Assembly (NCBI RefSeq): GCF_040939305.1
Contig: NZ_CP162511.1
Coordinates: forward strand, 1,860,001 to 1,924,000
Source of the DNA: Herbiconiux sp. A18JL235
GTDB lineage: Bacteria > Actinomycetota > Actinomycetes > Actinomycetales > Microbacteriaceae
Direction of reading: 5' to 3'
Length of the DNA: 64,000 bases
Both the position numbers and the translations under genes were made by a program. The notes under the pieces are model-generated. The model was not told where the DNA came from and did no database searches. It was given only the letters and a program-made list of their open reading frames with translations. Of the stretch, positions 17,380-30,011 are shown one piece after another. Each line of letters starts with the position of its first letter. Position 1 is the first letter of the stretch.

Positions 17380-18042
17380 ATGGCTGCCACATTCGACTGC
17401 TCCGTGTCCTCCGAGCTCCTCTCCGGAATGCGCCTCGCCCGCGGTGCGATCAGCCGGGGCGAGCTCGTCGTCATCCCCACCGACACGGTCTACGGCATCG
17501 CGGCCGACGCCTTCTCCCCGCGCGCGGTGCAGCGCCTCCTCGACGCGAAGGGCCGCACCCGCCAGTCGCCCCCGCCCGTGCTCATCCCCGCACTCGCGAC
17601 GCTCGACGCCCTGGCCACCGACATCCCCGAGGCGGCGCGCACGCTCGTCGCCGAGTTCTGGCCGGGCGGCCTCACAATCATCCTCCGCGCCACGCCGTCG
17701 CTGATGTGGGATCTGGGCGACACGAACGGCACGGTCGCGCTGCGCATGCCCGCCGACCCGCTGGCCCTCGAGCTGCTGCAGGAGACCGGGCCGCTCGCCG
17801 TCTCGAGCGCCAACCTCACCGGCCGTCCCGCCGCCACGAGCGCCGCCGAGGCGGTGGAGATGCTCGGCGACAGCGTCGAGGTCTACCTCGACGCCGGTGA
17901 GCGCTCCGACACGCTCGCCTCCACGATCGTCGATGCGACGGGCGACGACGGGATGCTGCGCATCGTGCGTGCCGGCGCCGTGGCCGAGGAGCGCATCCGC
18001 GAGGTCGTGGGGGAGCTCTTGGCGCCAGGACCCGGCGCCTGA
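17380..18042 (+). CDS. tsaC: L-threonylcarbamoyladenylate synthase
   Basis: The 220-residue YrdC/Sua5-type enzyme makes threonylcarbamoyl-AMP from threonine, bicarbonate and ATP, for the t6A37 modification of tRNAs reading ANN codons. The YrdC signature is visible: VIPTDTVYGIAADAF (about 30-45), the following KGR, and SSANLTGRPA (about 145). It is the short TsaC form without the Sua5 C-terminal domain. It ends three bases before the wecA-like gene, suggesting one operon. Confidence 0.93.
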   Translation: MAATFDCSVSSELLSGMRLARGAISRGELVVIPTDTVYGIAADAFSPRAVQRLLDAKGRTRQSPPPVLIPALATLDALATDIPEAARTLVAEFWPGGLTIILRATPSLMWDLGDTNGTVALRMPADPLALELLQETGPLAVSSANLTGRPAATSAAEAVEMLGDSVEVYLDAGERSDTLASTIVDATGDDGMLRIVRAGAVAEERIREVVGELLAPGPGA

Positions 18043-18045
18043 TCC

Positions 18046-19242
18046 ATGCGGTTCTACCTCCTCGTCGCACTCGTCTCGGCGGTCGTCAGCTTCGGCCTGA
18101 GCTGGGTGATCTACAAGCTCAGCCACCGCTACCGGCTGTACCCGAAGATCCGCGAGCGCGACGTGCACACCCGCCCCACCCCGCGGCTCGGCGGCATCGC
18201 CATGTTCCTCGGCGTGGTGGTGGCCATCGGTGTCGCCTCGCAGATCAGCTGGTTCCACCTGGTGTTCGCCGAACCGGGCAAGGTCTGGGCGATCCTCGGC
18301 GCCGCCTTCATCATCGTCGCGATCGGCGTCGCCGACGACATCTGGGACCTCGACTGGCTCACGAAGCTCGCCGGCCAGATCATCGCCGCAGGCCTCCTCG
18401 CCTGGCAGGGCGTGCAGATCGTCTCGCTGCCGATCGGTGGCCTCACCATCGGCTCGAGCGGCATGTCGCTGTTCATCACCATCCTCGCCGTGGTGCTCGT
18501 GATGAACGCAATCAACTTCATCGACGGGCTCGACGGGCTGGTGGCCGGGGTCGCCCTCATCGCGAACGGCGTCTTCTTCCTCTACAGCTACCTGCTGGCC
18601 CGCGACACCTCGCCCACCGACTACTTCAACCTCGCGTCGCTCATCACCGCTGTGCTCATCGGAGCCTGCGCGGGCTTCCTGCCGCTCAACTTCCACCCCG
18701 CGAAGCTGTTCATGGGCGATGCCGGTGCGCTCCTGGTGGGCCTGCTCATGGCCACCAGCGCCATCGCCGTCACCGGTCAGGTCGACCCGGCCCAGCTCGG
18801 CCGATCGCAGCTGTTCCCCGCGTTCCTGCCGATCCTGTTGCCCTTCGCCATCCTCGTCGTGCCACTGCTCGACTTCAGTCTCGCCGTCATCAGGCGCCTC
18901 CGAGCGGGCAAGAGCCCGTTCAGCGCCGACAGGAAGCACCTGCACCACCGCCTGCTCGACATGGGTCACTCGCACCTGCAGGCCGTGCTCATCTTCTACG
19001 GCTGGACGGCCGTCATCTCGGTGGGCTGCCTGCTGCTGTTCGTGCTGACGCCGTACTGGCTCGCCTTCATCTTCCTGGGGGTGGGCATCGTGGTGTGCGC
19101 CGCGTTCACGCTCGCCCCCCTCAGCCCCCTGAAGCGCCGCGAGATCGCTGCCCAGTCAGCCGATGCCGGTACCCTCGAAGCCGACCTCAAAGCCGGCGAC
19201 GACCCGCTCGACGCGGCAGCCGACCCCATCAAGGAGCCCTGA
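18046..19242 (+). CDS. wecA: WecA/MraY-family sugar-1-phosphate transferase
   Basis: The 398-residue polytopic membrane protein (about 10-11 TM helices) transfers a GlcNAc-1-phosphate-type sugar to polyprenyl phosphate, starting a cell-wall glycopolymer. Conserved cytoplasmic motifs are present: DDIWDLDWLTK (about 106), NAINFIDGLDGL (about 157), FMGDAGAL (about 223) and the His-rich HLHHRLLDMGHSH (about 305). The His-rich loop favours the WecA/TagO branch over MraY. The C-terminal tail is Asp/Ala-rich. It is closely spaced after tsaC and before the AtpI-like gene, as in many actinobacteria. Confidence 0.92.
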   Translation: MRFYLLVALVSAVVSFGLSWVIYKLSHRYRLYPKIRERDVHTRPTPRLGGIAMFLGVVVAIGVASQISWFHLVFAEPGKVWAILGAAFIIVAIGVADDIWDLDWLTKLAGQIIAAGLLAWQGVQIVSLPIGGLTIGSSGMSLFITILAVVLVMNAINFIDGLDGLVAGVALIANGVFFLYSYLLARDTSPTDYFNLASLITAVLIGACAGFLPLNFHPAKLFMGDAGALLVGLLMATSAIAVTGQVDPAQLGRSQLFPAFLPILLPFAILVVPLLDFSLAVIRRLRAGKSPFSADRKHLHHRLLDMGHSHLQAVLIFYGWTAVISVGCLLLFVLTPYWLAFIFLGVGIVVCAAFTLAPLSPLKRREIAAQSADAGTLEADLKAGDDPLDAAADPIKEP

Positions 19243-19245
19243 GCC

Positions 19246-19716
19246 GTGACCGACCCCGTGATCAAAGGCAACTACCCGACCCCGAGCTCGAGCGGCATCT
19301 TCGCCACGATCCTCAAGTTCGACGCCCTGCTGGCCGCGGTCATCGCCGTGGTGGGAGGAGTGGTCGGCTACCTCGCCGACGGATGGACCGGAACGGTGAG
19401 CGCCCTCATCGGCACCGCCATGGTGCTGGTGTTCGCCGGCATCACCGCGGCGAGCATCCTCGTGGCCAACCGATTCACCGCGTCGCCGCTCTACACGACA
19501 CTGTTCTTCGTCATCGTGCTGGGCTCGTGGATCGTGAAGTTCGTGCTGTTCATCGTGCTCGTGGTGCTGCTTCGCGGCCAGCCGTTCGTGAACGACCTCA
19601 TCCTCTTCCTCAGCATCGTCGTGGCGGTCATTGGCACGCTGGTGGTCGACGTCGTGGTGGTGGCGAAGGGGCGCATGCCGTACGCGTCGGATGTGAAGCT
19701 CCCGGGCGGCCACTGA
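19246..19716 (+). CDS. AtpI-like membrane protein upstream of ATP synthase genes
   Basis: The 156-residue protein has four predicted TM helices and no soluble domain. The GTG at 19246 is preceded by AAGGAG overlapping the end of the wecA-like gene. Its position directly ahead of atpB and its helix pattern match actinobacterial AtpI-like proteins, some of which help assemble the c-ring. Sequence similarity to classical AtpI cannot be judged by eye, so the assignment rests mainly on context. Confidence 0.65.
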   Translation: MTDPVIKGNYPTPSSSGIFATILKFDALLAAVIAVVGGVVGYLADGWTGTVSALIGTAMVLVFAGITAASILVANRFTASPLYTTLFFVIVLGSWIVKFVLFIVLVVLLRGQPFVNDLILFLSIVVAVIGTLVVDVVVVAKGRMPYASDVKLPGGH

Positions 19717-19758
19717 GAGCCTGCCGATTCGTCAGGAGCTCCCAACACTTGATAGGGT

Positions 19759-19764
19759 TAGGAT
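19759..19764 (+). promoter_or_regulatory. Candidate -10 hexamer of the atp operon
   Basis: TAGGAT is the best -10 match in the 174-bp gap before atpB. A start near 19771 would give a leader of about 105-120 nt. No convincing -35 element is visible. Confidence 0.35.
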
Positions 19765-19890
19765 GCACGTTCCGCCGACCGAAGTCGCCTTCAGCGTCCG
19801 GAGTTCGCACAACCCCCCACCGTTCGTCGTCGCGAGAACTCTGACCAGTTCCACGCCCCGAAACAGGAGATAGCGCTGATAGCTAACGCT

Positions 19891-20691
19891 GTGAACCTGC
19901 TAGCCCCGATGGCCACCTCCGATGACGGCGGTTTCCACGGCCCATCGATCGAGGAATTCTTCCCCGAGGTCATCTTCTTCGCTGGCACGCCGTTCGAGAT
20001 CAACAGGATCATCCTCATCCGCTTCCTGGCGGTGCTGGCCATCGTCCTCATCTTCTGGATCGGCACCCGCCGCATGAAGGTGGTTCCGGGTCGCTTCCAG
20101 TCGGTCGTCGAGATGGGCCTCGACTTCGCCCGGGTGAACATCGCCGAAGACCTGCTGGGCAAGAAGGACGGTCGTCGCTTCCTGCCGCTCATCACCACGA
20201 TCTTCTTCATGGTGCTGTTCATGAACATCACAGGTATCATCCCGTTCCTGAACATCGCCGGTACCTCGGTCATCGGTGTGCCGCTCGTGCTCGCCGTCGT
20301 GGCCTGGTTCGCGTTCATCTACGCCGGTCTCAAGAAGCACCCGGGGGCGTTCTTCAAAAACGCGCTGTTCCCGCCCGGGGTGCCGTGGCCCCTCTACATC
20401 ATCGTCACGCCGATCGAGCTGGTCTCCACCTTCGTGCTCCGGCCCATCACGCTGACGCTCCGACTCCTCATGAACATGGTCGTGGGCCACCTCCTCCTGG
20501 TGCTCTTCTTCGCGGCCACCCAGTTCTTCTTCTTCACCGCGGGCGGCTTCTGGTCGCTGTTCGGCGTGGGCACCCTGGCCTTCGGCTTCGTCTTCACGCT
20601 GTTCGAGATCCTGGTGGCCGTGCTCCAGGCCTATGTCTTCGCCCTGCTCACCACCGTCTACATCCAGCTCGCGCTGGCTGAGGAACACTAA
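19891..20691 (+). CDS. atpB: ATP synthase Fo subunit a
   Basis: This is the integral-membrane proton channel subunit, 266 residues from GTG at 19891. The late conserved helix containing the essential Arg is visible in LRLLMNMVVGHLLLVLFF, and the C-terminal helices end in VYIQLALAEEH. The start is uncertain. The only Shine-Dalgarno (AGGAGA, 19865-19870) is 20 bases from this GTG but five bases from an in-frame CTG at 19876 that would add the residues L-I-A-N-A. It is the first gene of the eight-gene F1Fo operon. Confidence 0.93.
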   Translation: MNLLAPMATSDDGGFHGPSIEEFFPEVIFFAGTPFEINRIILIRFLAVLAIVLIFWIGTRRMKVVPGRFQSVVEMGLDFARVNIAEDLLGKKDGRRFLPLITTIFFMVLFMNITGIIPFLNIAGTSVIGVPLVLAVVAWFAFIYAGLKKHPGAFFKNALFPPGVPWPLYIIVTPIELVSTFVLRPITLTLRLLMNMVVGHLLLVLFFAATQFFFFTAGGFWSLFGVGTLAFGFVFTLFEILVAVLQAYVFALLTTVYIQLALAEEH

Positions 20692-20976
<285 letters not shown>

Positions 20977-21006
20977 TAGCCCGCTTCGATCGATAAGGAG
21001 GCTGGA

Positions 21007-21555
21007 ATGCTTCAGGCAGTTCTGGCTGCGACCGAGGGCGAATCGACGAACCCGCTCATCCCGGCTCCGTACGACATCATCTGGTCGTTCGTGTGCTTCG
21101 TCGTCATCCTCTTCTTCTTCTGGAGGCTCGTGCTGCCTCGCATGAAGAAGCTCCTCGACGAGCGTGCCGCCGCGATCGAGGGGAACATCGAGAAGGCCGA
21201 CATCGCTCAGCGCGAAGCGGAGGCCGCTCTTCAGCAGTACACCGCTCAGCTGGCCGAGGCGCGCGCCGAGGCCGCGAAGATCCGCGAGCAGGCCCGTGTC
21301 GACGCCCAGCGCATCGGCGCCGACATCCAGGCGCAGGCGCAGAGCGACGCCGAGCGCGTGAAGGCCAACGCCCAGGTGGCGATCGAGGCAGACCGTCAGG
21401 CAGCCCTCGTCTCGCTCCGCTCCGAGGTCGGCACGCTGGCGATCGACCTGGCCTCCGGCGTGATCGGGGAGTCCCTCTCCGACGACGCCAAGGCCACGGC
21501 CCTCGTCGACCGGTTCCTCGCCGACCTCGAGGCTGACACCTCAGGAAAGAAGTAA
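21007..21555 (+). CDS. atpF: ATP synthase Fo subunit b
   Basis: The 182-residue peripheral stalk subunit has an N-terminal TM helix (about 22-45) and a long Ala/Glu/Gln-rich helix that dimerises outside the membrane. AAGGAGG precedes the ATG. It is not fused to the delta subunit, in contrast to mycobacteria. It is followed four bases later by atpH. Confidence 0.96.
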   Translation: MLQAVLAATEGESTNPLIPAPYDIIWSFVCFVVILFFFWRLVLPRMKKLLDERAAAIEGNIEKADIAQREAEAALQQYTAQLAEARAEAAKIREQARVDAQRIGADIQAQAQSDAERVKANAQVAIEADRQAALVSLRSEVGTLAIDLASGVIGESLSDDAKATALVDRFLADLEADTSGKK

Positions 21556-21559
21556 CACG

Positions 21560-22357
21560 ATGGGAAGCGCGACCAGAGTAGCCCTCGGTGACGCCAGAGA
21601 CCGCCTCGCGGCTCTGGGCTCCCAGGTCGATCTGGCCACGGGAGAAGAGCTCTTCGCCGCTGGTCGGATCATCGGTGATTCGTCGCACCTGCTCGGAGCC
21701 CTCTCCGACCCCGGAGCCGAGCCGGCCGCCAAGGCCGCGCTCGTCTCCCGGCTGTTCGGCCCCTCGTACTCGGCCGTCACGGTGGGTCTGCTCGAGACGG
21801 TGGCCACCAGCCGCTGGTCGACGCAGAGCGACCTGCTCGCCGGCATCGAGGAGATCGGCATCCGCGCCGTGGCGAGCTCGGCTCCGGCTGGTCTCGCCAT
21901 CGACTCGGAGCTGTTCGAGTTCGCGCGCGCTGTCTCCGGCGACGCCGAGCTCGAGCTGGCCCTCGGGTCGAAGCTCGGCTCGACCGACCAGAAGCGCGCG
22001 CTCGTCGAGCGTCTGCTCGGAGGCCGCTTCTCGGCGCAGACGGTCGCCATCGTGCGTCAGCTCATCACCCAGCCCCGTGGCCGCCGCATCGGTGAGCTGC
22101 TCCGCTTCGCCTCGAGCGTCGTCGCCGACCAGTCCGGCTCCGCCGTCGCCACGGTCACCACTGCGGCTCCAATCAGCGCGGCCCAGCGCGGGCGGCTCGA
22201 GTCGGCCCTCGCGGGCCAGTACGGCCGTGCGGTGCAGGTGAACCAGATCGTCGACCCGTCCGTGGTCGGCGGTGTGCGCATCCAGATCGGCGACGACGTC
22301 ATCGACGGCAGTGTCGCCACCCGCATCAACGATTTGAGACTTCAGCTCGCCGGCTGA
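21560..22357 (+). CDS. atpH: ATP synthase F1 subunit delta
   Basis: The 265-residue stalk subunit connects F1 to subunit b. It is longer than the roughly 180-residue proteobacterial form, as usual in actinobacteria. The conserved C-terminal region is present ([20 protein letters not shown], then a [17 protein letters not shown] segment). GAAAGAAG precedes the ATG at weak spacing. Confidence 0.95.
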   Translation: MGSATRVALGDARDRLAALGSQVDLATGEELFAAGRIIGDSSHLLGALSDPGAEPAAKAALVSRLFGPSYSAVTVGLLETVATSRWSTQSDLLAGIEEIGIRAVASSAPAGLAIDSELFEFARAVSGDAELELALGSKLGSTDQKRALVERLLGGRFSAQTVAIVRQLITQPRGRRIGELLRFASSVVADQSGSAVATVTTAAPISAAQRGRLESALAGQYGRAVQVNQIVDPSVVGGVRIQIGDDVIDGSVATRINDLRLQLAG

Positions 22358-22410
22358 TCGGCGCGCACAGGAACACACTGGGGGCATACCCCATCAGAAA
22401 AGGGAAAACG

Positions 22411-24048
22411 ATGGCTGAACTTACGATCCGCCCCGATGAGATCCGCGACGCTCTCAAAGACTTCGTCGCGGCGTACGAGCCCGGCAAGGCGGCGACCACC
22501 GAGGTGGGCTACGTCGTCGACGCCGCCGACGGCATCGCGCACGTCGAAGGACTCCCCGGTGTGATGGCCAACGAGCTCATCCGCTTCGCCGACGGCACCC
22601 TGGGCCTTGCCCAGAACCTCGACGAGGACGAGATCGGTGTCGTGGTGCTCGGTGAGTTCACCGGCATCGAGGAGGGCCAGGAGGTCACTCGCACCGGCGA
22701 GGTGCTGTCGGTGCCCGTCGGCGACGGCTACCTCGGCCGCGTGGTCGACCCGCTCGGCAACCCGATCGACGGCCTCGGCGACATCGCAGCGGAGGGCCGC
22801 CGCGAGCTCGAGCTCCAGGCCCCCGGCGTCATGCAGCGCAAGTCGGTGCACGAGCCGCTGCAGACCGGCATCAAGGCGATCGACGCCATGATCCCCGTCG
22901 GCCGCGGTCAGCGCCAGCTCATCATCGGCGACCGCCAGACGGGCAAGACCGCCATCGCGATCGACACCATCATCAACCAGAAGGCTAACTGGGAGTCGGG
23001 CGACGTCAACAAGCAGGTGCGTTGCATCTACGTGGCGATCGGCCAGAAGGGCTCGACCATCGCCTCGGTGAAGGGCGCCCTCGAAGACGCCGGAGCGATG
23101 GAGTACACCACCATCGTCGCCTCCCCGGCCTCCGACCCCGCCGGCTTCAAGTACCTCGCCCCCTACACCGGCTCGGCCATCGGCCAGCACTGGATGTACG
23201 GCGGCAAGCACGTCCTCATCATCTTCGACGACCTGTCGAAGCAGGCCGAGGCCTACCGCGCCGTGTCGCTGCTGCTGCGTCGCCCGCCGGGACGCGAGGC
23301 GTACCCCGGCGATGTGTTCTACCTGCACTCGCGTCTGCTCGAGCGTTGCGCCAAGCTCTCCGACGAGCTGGGCGCCGGCTCGATGACCGGCCTCCCGATC
23401 ATCGAGACCAAGGCCAACGACGTCTCGGCGTACATCCCCACGAACGTGATCTCCATCACCGACGGCCAGATCTTCCTCCAGTCCGACCTGTTCAACGCCA
23501 ACCAGCGCCCCGCTGTCGACGTCGGCATCTCGGTCTCGCGAGTCGGTGGCGACGCCCAGGTGAAGTCGATCAAGTCGGTCTCGGGAACGCTCAAGCTCGA
23601 GCTCGCCCAGTACCGCTCGCTCGAGGCCTTCGCGATGTTCGCCTCCGACCTCGACGCCGCCTCGCGTCGTCAGCTCGCCCGCGGCGCCCGCCTCACTGAG
23701 CTGCTGAAGCAGCCGCAGTACTCCCCGTTCCCGGTCGAGCAGCAGGTCGTCTCGATCTGGGCCGGCACGAAGGGCAAGCTCGACGAGGTGCCGGTCGAAG
23801 ACATCCTGCGCTTCGAGGCCGAGCTGCTCGACTACATCGGCCGCACCACCGACATCCTCACCACCCTCCGCGAGACCAACAAGCTCGACGACGACACCGT
23901 CGCCGCGCTCGACAAGGCGGTCGACCAGTTCAAGCTCGAGTTCCAGACGGGTGAGGGCAAGCCGCTCGCCTCGGTGGGCAAGGAGCAGTTCGACGCCACC
24001 GCCAAGGAAGACGTCGGCCAGGAGAAGATCGTCAAGGGTCGCCGCTAG
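22411..24048 (+). CDS. atpA: ATP synthase F1 subunit alpha
   Basis: The 545-residue non-catalytic nucleotide-binding subunit has Walker [12 protein letters not shown] (about 172), the [11 protein letters not shown]alker B region (about 270), and the family signature containing [13 protein letters not shown] (about 368). AAAAGGG lies before the ATG. Length and domain order are normal. Confidence 0.97.
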   Translation: MAELTIRPDEIRDALKDFVAAYEPGKAATTEVGYVVDAADGIAHVEGLPGVMANELIRFADGTLGLAQNLDEDEIGVVVLGEFTGIEEGQEVTRTGEVLSVPVGDGYLGRVVDPLGNPIDGLGDIAAEGRRELELQAPGVMQRKSVHEPLQTGIKAIDAMIPVGRGQRQLIIGDRQTGKTAIAIDTIINQKANWESGDVNKQVRCIYVAIGQKGSTIASVKGALEDAGAMEYTTIVASPASDPAGFKYLAPYTGSAIGQHWMYGGKHVLIIFDDLSKQAEAYRAVSLLLRRPPGREAYPGDVFYLHSRLLERCAKLSDELGAGSMTGLPIIETKANDVSAYIPTNVISITDGQIFLQSDLFNANQRPAVDVGISVSRVGGDAQVKSIKSVSGTLKLELAQYRSLEAFAMFASDLDAASRRQLARGARLTELLKQPQYSPFPVEQQVVSIWAGTKGKLDEVPVEDILRFEAELLDYIGRTTDILTTLRETNKLDDDTVAALDKAVDQFKLEFQTGEGKPLASVGKEQFDATAKEDVGQEKIVKGRR

Positions 24049-24050
24049 AG

Positions 24051-26440
<2,390 letters not shown>

Positions 26441-26442
26441 TC

Positions 26443-26709
26443 ATGGCGAAGAACCTCAGCGTCAGCGTCGTCTCGGCCGATCAGCAGATCTGGGCCGGCG
26501 ACGCGACGATGGTGATCGCCAAGACGGTCGAGGGCGAGATCGGCATCCTGGCCGGTCACGAGCCGCTGCTCGCCATCCTCTCGGCGGGCGAGGTGCGGGT
26601 GAACGCCGCCAGCGGTGAGCGACTCGTCGTTCGCGCCGACGACGGGTTCCTCTCCGTGGAGAACGACACAGTCACGATCGTCGCTCGCGACGCCGAGCTG
26701 ATCAAGTAG
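26443..26709 (+). CDS. atpC: ATP synthase F1 subunit epsilon
   Basis: The 88-residue subunit is the short form. It has the N-terminal beta sandwich (LSVSVVSADQQIWAGDA, GEIGILAGHEPLLAIL) and lacks the C-terminal helical hairpin that gives inhibition in longer epsilon subunits. The ATG at 26443 with AAGGAG upstream is chosen over an earlier in-frame ATG inside atpD. It is the last gene of the operon. Confidence 0.95.
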   Translation: MAKNLSVSVVSADQQIWAGDATMVIAKTVEGEIGILAGHEPLLAILSAGEVRVNAASGERLVVRADDGFLSVENDTVTIVARDAELIK

Positions 26710-26724
26710 CCGTCAAGACACCCG

Positions 26725-26761
26725 ACCGCCGCACCCGCTCCTCGGAGCCGGGTGCGGCGGT
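26725..26761 (+). terminator. Rho-independent terminator of the atp operon
   Basis: A 12-bp perfect stem pairs 26725-26736 with 26750-26761, extended by an inner GCTC/GAGC stem, and is followed by a T-rich tract (CTTTCTTC). It lies 15 bases after the atpC stop. Confidence 0.9.
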
Positions 26762-26779
26762 CTTTCTTCGTGAAAGGGG

Positions 26780-27535
26780 ATGCGCGTGCTCGTGCTGCTG
26801 CCACCCTCCGAGACCAAACGCGACGGGGGAGAGGGCGCGCCGCTCGACTTCGCGGCGCTGTCGCACCCGGCGCTGACGCGGGTGCGGAAGCCGCTGGTGC
26901 GTCGGGTCGCGACGCTCGCCCGCACCCCCGACGAGATGATGCAGCGGCTGAAGCTCGGCCCGAAGCTCGCCTTCGAGGTGGAGCGTAACCGCCTCGTCAC
27001 GAAGAGCGCGACCATGCCCGCGATGGACCGCTACACGGGGGTGCTGTACGAAGCCCTCGACGCTCCCGCTCTCGATCCCGCGGCGCGCGCTTTCGCGGCC
27101 GAGCACGTGCGAATCCATTCGGCCCTGTTCGGGCTGGTCGGCGCCGGAGACCCGGTCCCCGCTTACCGTCTCTCCCACGACTCGCGGCTCGACGCGCCCT
27201 CGATCAAGACGGTGTGGGCCGAGGCCGTCTCGAAGGAGCTGCTCGCCCATCGCGACGAGCTGGTGCTCGACCTGCGCTCGGAGGCCTACGTGCACCTCGG
27301 CCCGGTTCCACCCGCGGCCTCGCGCACTTACTTCCTCCGGGTCGTGACGACCGGCGACGACGGCGTGCGGCGTGCGCTCAACCACTTCAACAAGAAGGGC
27401 AAGGGCGAGCTCGTGCGTGCCCTCGTGCAGCACGGCGTCGACTTCGCCGACGTCGACGAGCTGATCGCCTGGGGGGCCGCGAGCGGTCACCGCCTCTCGC
27501 TCGCGGCCGACGGCGAGCTCGTTCTCGAGGTCTGA
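26780..27535 (+). CDS. yaaA: YaaA family peroxide stress protein
   Basis: The 251-residue protein has the YaaA/DUF328 pattern: the N-terminal LLPPSETKRDGG, the central YTGVLYEALDA segment, and the C-terminal NHFNKKGKGELVRAL region. E. coli YaaA limits iron-driven damage during peroxide stress and has a DNA-binding fold. The role is taken from the family. The gene follows the atp terminator, and GAAAGGGG overlaps the region just before the ATG. Confidence 0.88.
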   Translation: MRVLVLLPPSETKRDGGEGAPLDFAALSHPALTRVRKPLVRRVATLARTPDEMMQRLKLGPKLAFEVERNRLVTKSATMPAMDRYTGVLYEALDAPALDPAARAFAAEHVRIHSALFGLVGAGDPVPAYRLSHDSRLDAPSIKTVWAEAVSKELLAHRDELVLDLRSEAYVHLGPVPPAASRTYFLRVVTTGDDGVRRALNHFNKKGKGELVRALVQHGVDFADVDELIAWGAASGHRLSLAADGELVLEV

Positions 27536-27548
27536 CCCGCGACCGCCT

Positions 27549-28064
27549 TCACAGGAGGTGGGGGATGCGCTCGTGGTGCAGCAGCCACGACTTGGTGCGC
27601 GTGCCGTCGGCCCAGCTCCACCCCGTGACTCGGCCGGCAGCCGAGAGCACCCGGTGGCAGCCGACGAGCAGGGGAGTGGGGTTCGAGGCGATCGCTCCGC
27701 CCACGGCCCTGCCCGAACCCGCGCGCCCCACCGTCGCCGCGATCGCCCCGTAGCTCGTGCAGTGACCCCAGGGGATCGCCGCGAGCACCCGCCATACCTG
27801 CAGTTGGAACGGCGTGCCGTAGTGGGCGATGGGCACCGTGAAACGGCGCCTCGTGCCCTGGAAGTAGTCGAGCAACTGCGCGATGGCCTCATCGGCCACC
27901 GCCGTCGAGTCGAACGCCAGACCGTCGTGCGGGAGCATGCCGTTGTGCTCGAGGCCCACGCCGGTGATGCTCTCCCCGTCGCTCATCACCTCGACCCGGC
28001 CGATGGGCGTGCTGCAGCGCTGCAGATAGGGAGAGGCCGAGCGGATCTGCGTCAGTGTGTCCAT
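27549..28064 (-). CDS. ogt: Methylated-DNA-[protein]-cysteine S-methyltransferase
   Basis: The 171-residue DNA repair protein removes alkyl groups from O6-alkylguanine by a suicide transfer to Cys. The C-terminal domain has [24 protein letters not shown] and the active-site loop [12 protein letters not shown] (about residue 140). The normal loop is PCHRV; here Gly replaces Pro, but the Cys-His-Arg is intact. The ATG at 28064 is favoured because TAGCGT lies seven bases upstream; a GTG at 28082 is the alternative. It is convergent with yaaA. Confidence 0.9.
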   Translation of the reverse strand: MDTLTQIRSASPYLQRCSTPIGRVEVMSDGESITGVGLEHNGMLPHDGLAFDSTAVADEAIAQLLDYFQGTRRRFTVPIAHYGTPFQLQVWRVLAAIPWGHCTSYGAIAATVGRAGSGRAVGGAIASNPTPLLVGCHRVLSAAGRVTGWSWADGTRTKSWLLHHERIPHLL

Positions 28065-28071
28065 GGGCGCG

Positions 28072-28077
28072 ACGCTA
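28072..28077 (-). promoter_or_regulatory. -10 hexamer (leaderless) for ogt
   Basis: On the minus strand TAGCGT ends seven bases before the ATG at 28064, with no Shine-Dalgarno between. Confidence 0.45.
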
Positions 28078-28176
28078 CGCACAGCGCGGTCGCCCTGAAC
28101 CCGACCGGTGCGCGCCTGTGGACAGGGGCGCGCATCCGCTCGCCTGTGCAGAACAGACCGCCCCGCAGCTCGCGGC

Positions 28177-28182
28177 TACACT
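28177..28182 (+). promoter_or_regulatory. -10 hexamer (leaderless) for proS
   Basis: TACACT ends seven bases before the GTG at 28190. Confidence 0.55.
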
Positions 28183-28189
28183 CGTTCTC

Positions 28190-29953
28190 GTGCCTACACG
28201 CCTCTCGAACTACTTCCTCCGTACGCTCCGCGAAGACCCCTCCGACGCCGAGGTGACCAGCCACCGCCTCCTCGTGCGGGCCGGCTACATCCGCCGACAG
28301 GCACCGGGGATCTTCGCGTGGCTGCCGCTGGGGCTGCGCGTGAAGGCGAAGATCGAGGCGATCATCCGGGAGGAGATGGCTGCCGCCGGCGCCTTCGAGG
28401 TGCACTTCCCCGCCCTGCTGCCGAAGGAGCCCTACGAGGCAACCGGCCGCTACGTCGAGTACGGCCCCGGCATGTTCCGGCTGAACGACCGGAAGGACGC
28501 CGGCTTCGTGCTCGCGCCCACGCACGAAGAGGTCTTCACCCTGCTCGTGAAAGACCTGTACTCGAGCTACAAAGACCTGCCGCTGTCGATCTATCAGATC
28601 CAGGACAAGTACCGCGACGAGGCGCGCCCCCGCGCGGGCCTCCTGCGCGGCCGTGAGTTCACGATGAAGGACGCCTACTCCTTCGACTACACGGATGCGG
28701 GGCTCGACGCCTCCTACCAGGCCCAGCGAGACGCCTACGAGCGCATCTTCACCCGCCTCGGCCTCGAGTACGTCATCGTGAAGGCCGACGCGGGCGCGAT
28801 GGGCGGCTCCAAGAGCGAGGAGTTCCTGCACCCCACCCCCGTCGGCGAAGACACCTTCGTGCGCTCGGCCGGGGGCTACGCGGCGAACGTCGAGGCCTAC
28901 ACGACCGTGCCGCCCGAGCCCCGCTCCTTCGACGGGCTCACCCCCGCCGAGGTGCTCGACACCCCCGACACCCCCACCATCCAGACGCTCGTCGACAGGG
29001 CCAACGAGGCGCACCCCAGGCCCGACGGCCGCGCCTGGACTGCAGCCGACACGCTGAAGAACGTGGTGCTGGCGCTCACGAACCTCGACGGGTCGCGCGA
29101 ACTCGTCGTCGTCGGGCTCCCCGGCGACCGCGAGGTCGACGTCAAGCGCGCCGAGGTGGCCTTCGCCCCCGCCGAGATCGAGGCGGCCACCGAGGCCGAC
29201 TTCGCCAAACACCCGGGACTCGTGAAGGGCTACATCGGGCCCTGGTCGGCCGACGGTGCGGTGCTCGGCGAGGAGTCGAGCACGGGCATCCGCTACGTCG
29301 TCGACCCCCGCGTGGTGGACGGCACCGGGTGGATCACGGGCGCCAACGAGCACGGCAAGCACGTGTTCGGCCTGGTCGCCGGGCGCGACTTCACCTCCGA
29401 CGGGATCGTCGAGGTGGCCGAGGTGCGGGCGGGCGACCCCGCCCCCGACGGTTCGGGCCCGGTCGAGCTCGCCCGCGGCATGGAGATCGGTCACGTCTTC
29501 CAGCTCGGCCGCAAATACGCCGAGGCCCTGGGGCTCAAGGTGCTCGACGAGAACGGCAAGCTGGTGACGGTCACCATGGGCTCGTACGGAATCGGTGTCA
29601 CGCGCATCCTGGCCATCATCGCCGAGCTGAACAACGACGAGAAGGGTCTCGTCTGGCCGGCCTCGGTCGCACCGTTCGACGTGCACGTGATCGCCACCGG
29701 CCGCGACGCCGAGGTCTACCAGGCCGCGGAGTCGGTGGTCGCCGACCTCGAGGCGAAGGGCCTCGAGGTTCTCTACGACGACCGCCCCAAGGTCTCGCCC
29801 GGTGTGAAGTTCGGCGACGCCGAGCTCATCGGTGTGCCGATGATCGTGATCGTGGGGCGCGGGGTCGCCGAGGGTCAGGTCGAGCTCTGGAACCGGGCGA
29901 CGGGGGAGCGCACGAGCGTCGCCCTGGATGACGTCGCGGCGAGCTTCGGGTAA
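28190..29953 (+). CDS. proS: Prolyl-tRNA synthetase
   Basis: The 587-residue class II synthetase is the bacterial form with an editing (INS/YbaK-like) domain inserted at about 225-400. Motif 2 is in [20 protein letters not shown] (about 140) and motif 3 in [12 protein letters not shown] (about 465), with a C-terminal anticodon-binding domain at about 490-585. GTG at 28190 gives the usual opening [13 protein letters not shown]. It precedes nusA, as in other actinobacteria, but rimP, often found between them, is absent. Confidence 0.97.
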   Translation: MPTRLSNYFLRTLREDPSDAEVTSHRLLVRAGYIRRQAPGIFAWLPLGLRVKAKIEAIIREEMAAAGAFEVHFPALLPKEPYEATGRYVEYGPGMFRLNDRKDAGFVLAPTHEEVFTLLVKDLYSSYKDLPLSIYQIQDKYRDEARPRAGLLRGREFTMKDAYSFDYTDAGLDASYQAQRDAYERIFTRLGLEYVIVKADAGAMGGSKSEEFLHPTPVGEDTFVRSAGGYAANVEAYTTVPPEPRSFDGLTPAEVLDTPDTPTIQTLVDRANEAHPRPDGRAWTAADTLKNVVLALTNLDGSRELVVVGLPGDREVDVKRAEVAFAPAEIEAATEADFAKHPGLVKGYIGPWSADGAVLGEESSTGIRYVVDPRVVDGTGWITGANEHGKHVFGLVAGRDFTSDGIVEVAEVRAGDPAPDGSGPVELARGMEIGHVFQLGRKYAEALGLKVLDENGKLVTVTMGSYGIGVTRILAIIAELNNDEKGLVWPASVAPFDVHVIATGRDAEVYQAAESVVADLEAKGLEVLYDDRPKVSPGVKFGDAELIGVPMIVIVGRGVAEGQVELWNRATGERTSVALDDVAASFG

Positions 29954-29956
29954 TCT
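29951..29956 (+). promoter_or_regulatory. Candidate -10 hexamer of the nusA-ylxR-infB cluster
   Basis: TAATCT overlaps the proS TAA stop and stands 55 bp before the nusA GTG. The leader that follows carries GAGGAGGCC as Shine-Dalgarno. Confidence 0.4.
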
Positions 29957-30011
29957 AGACGTTTGACTGCCGGAGACTTCGGCGTCCAGATCTGAACAGA
30001 GGAGGCCGGAA

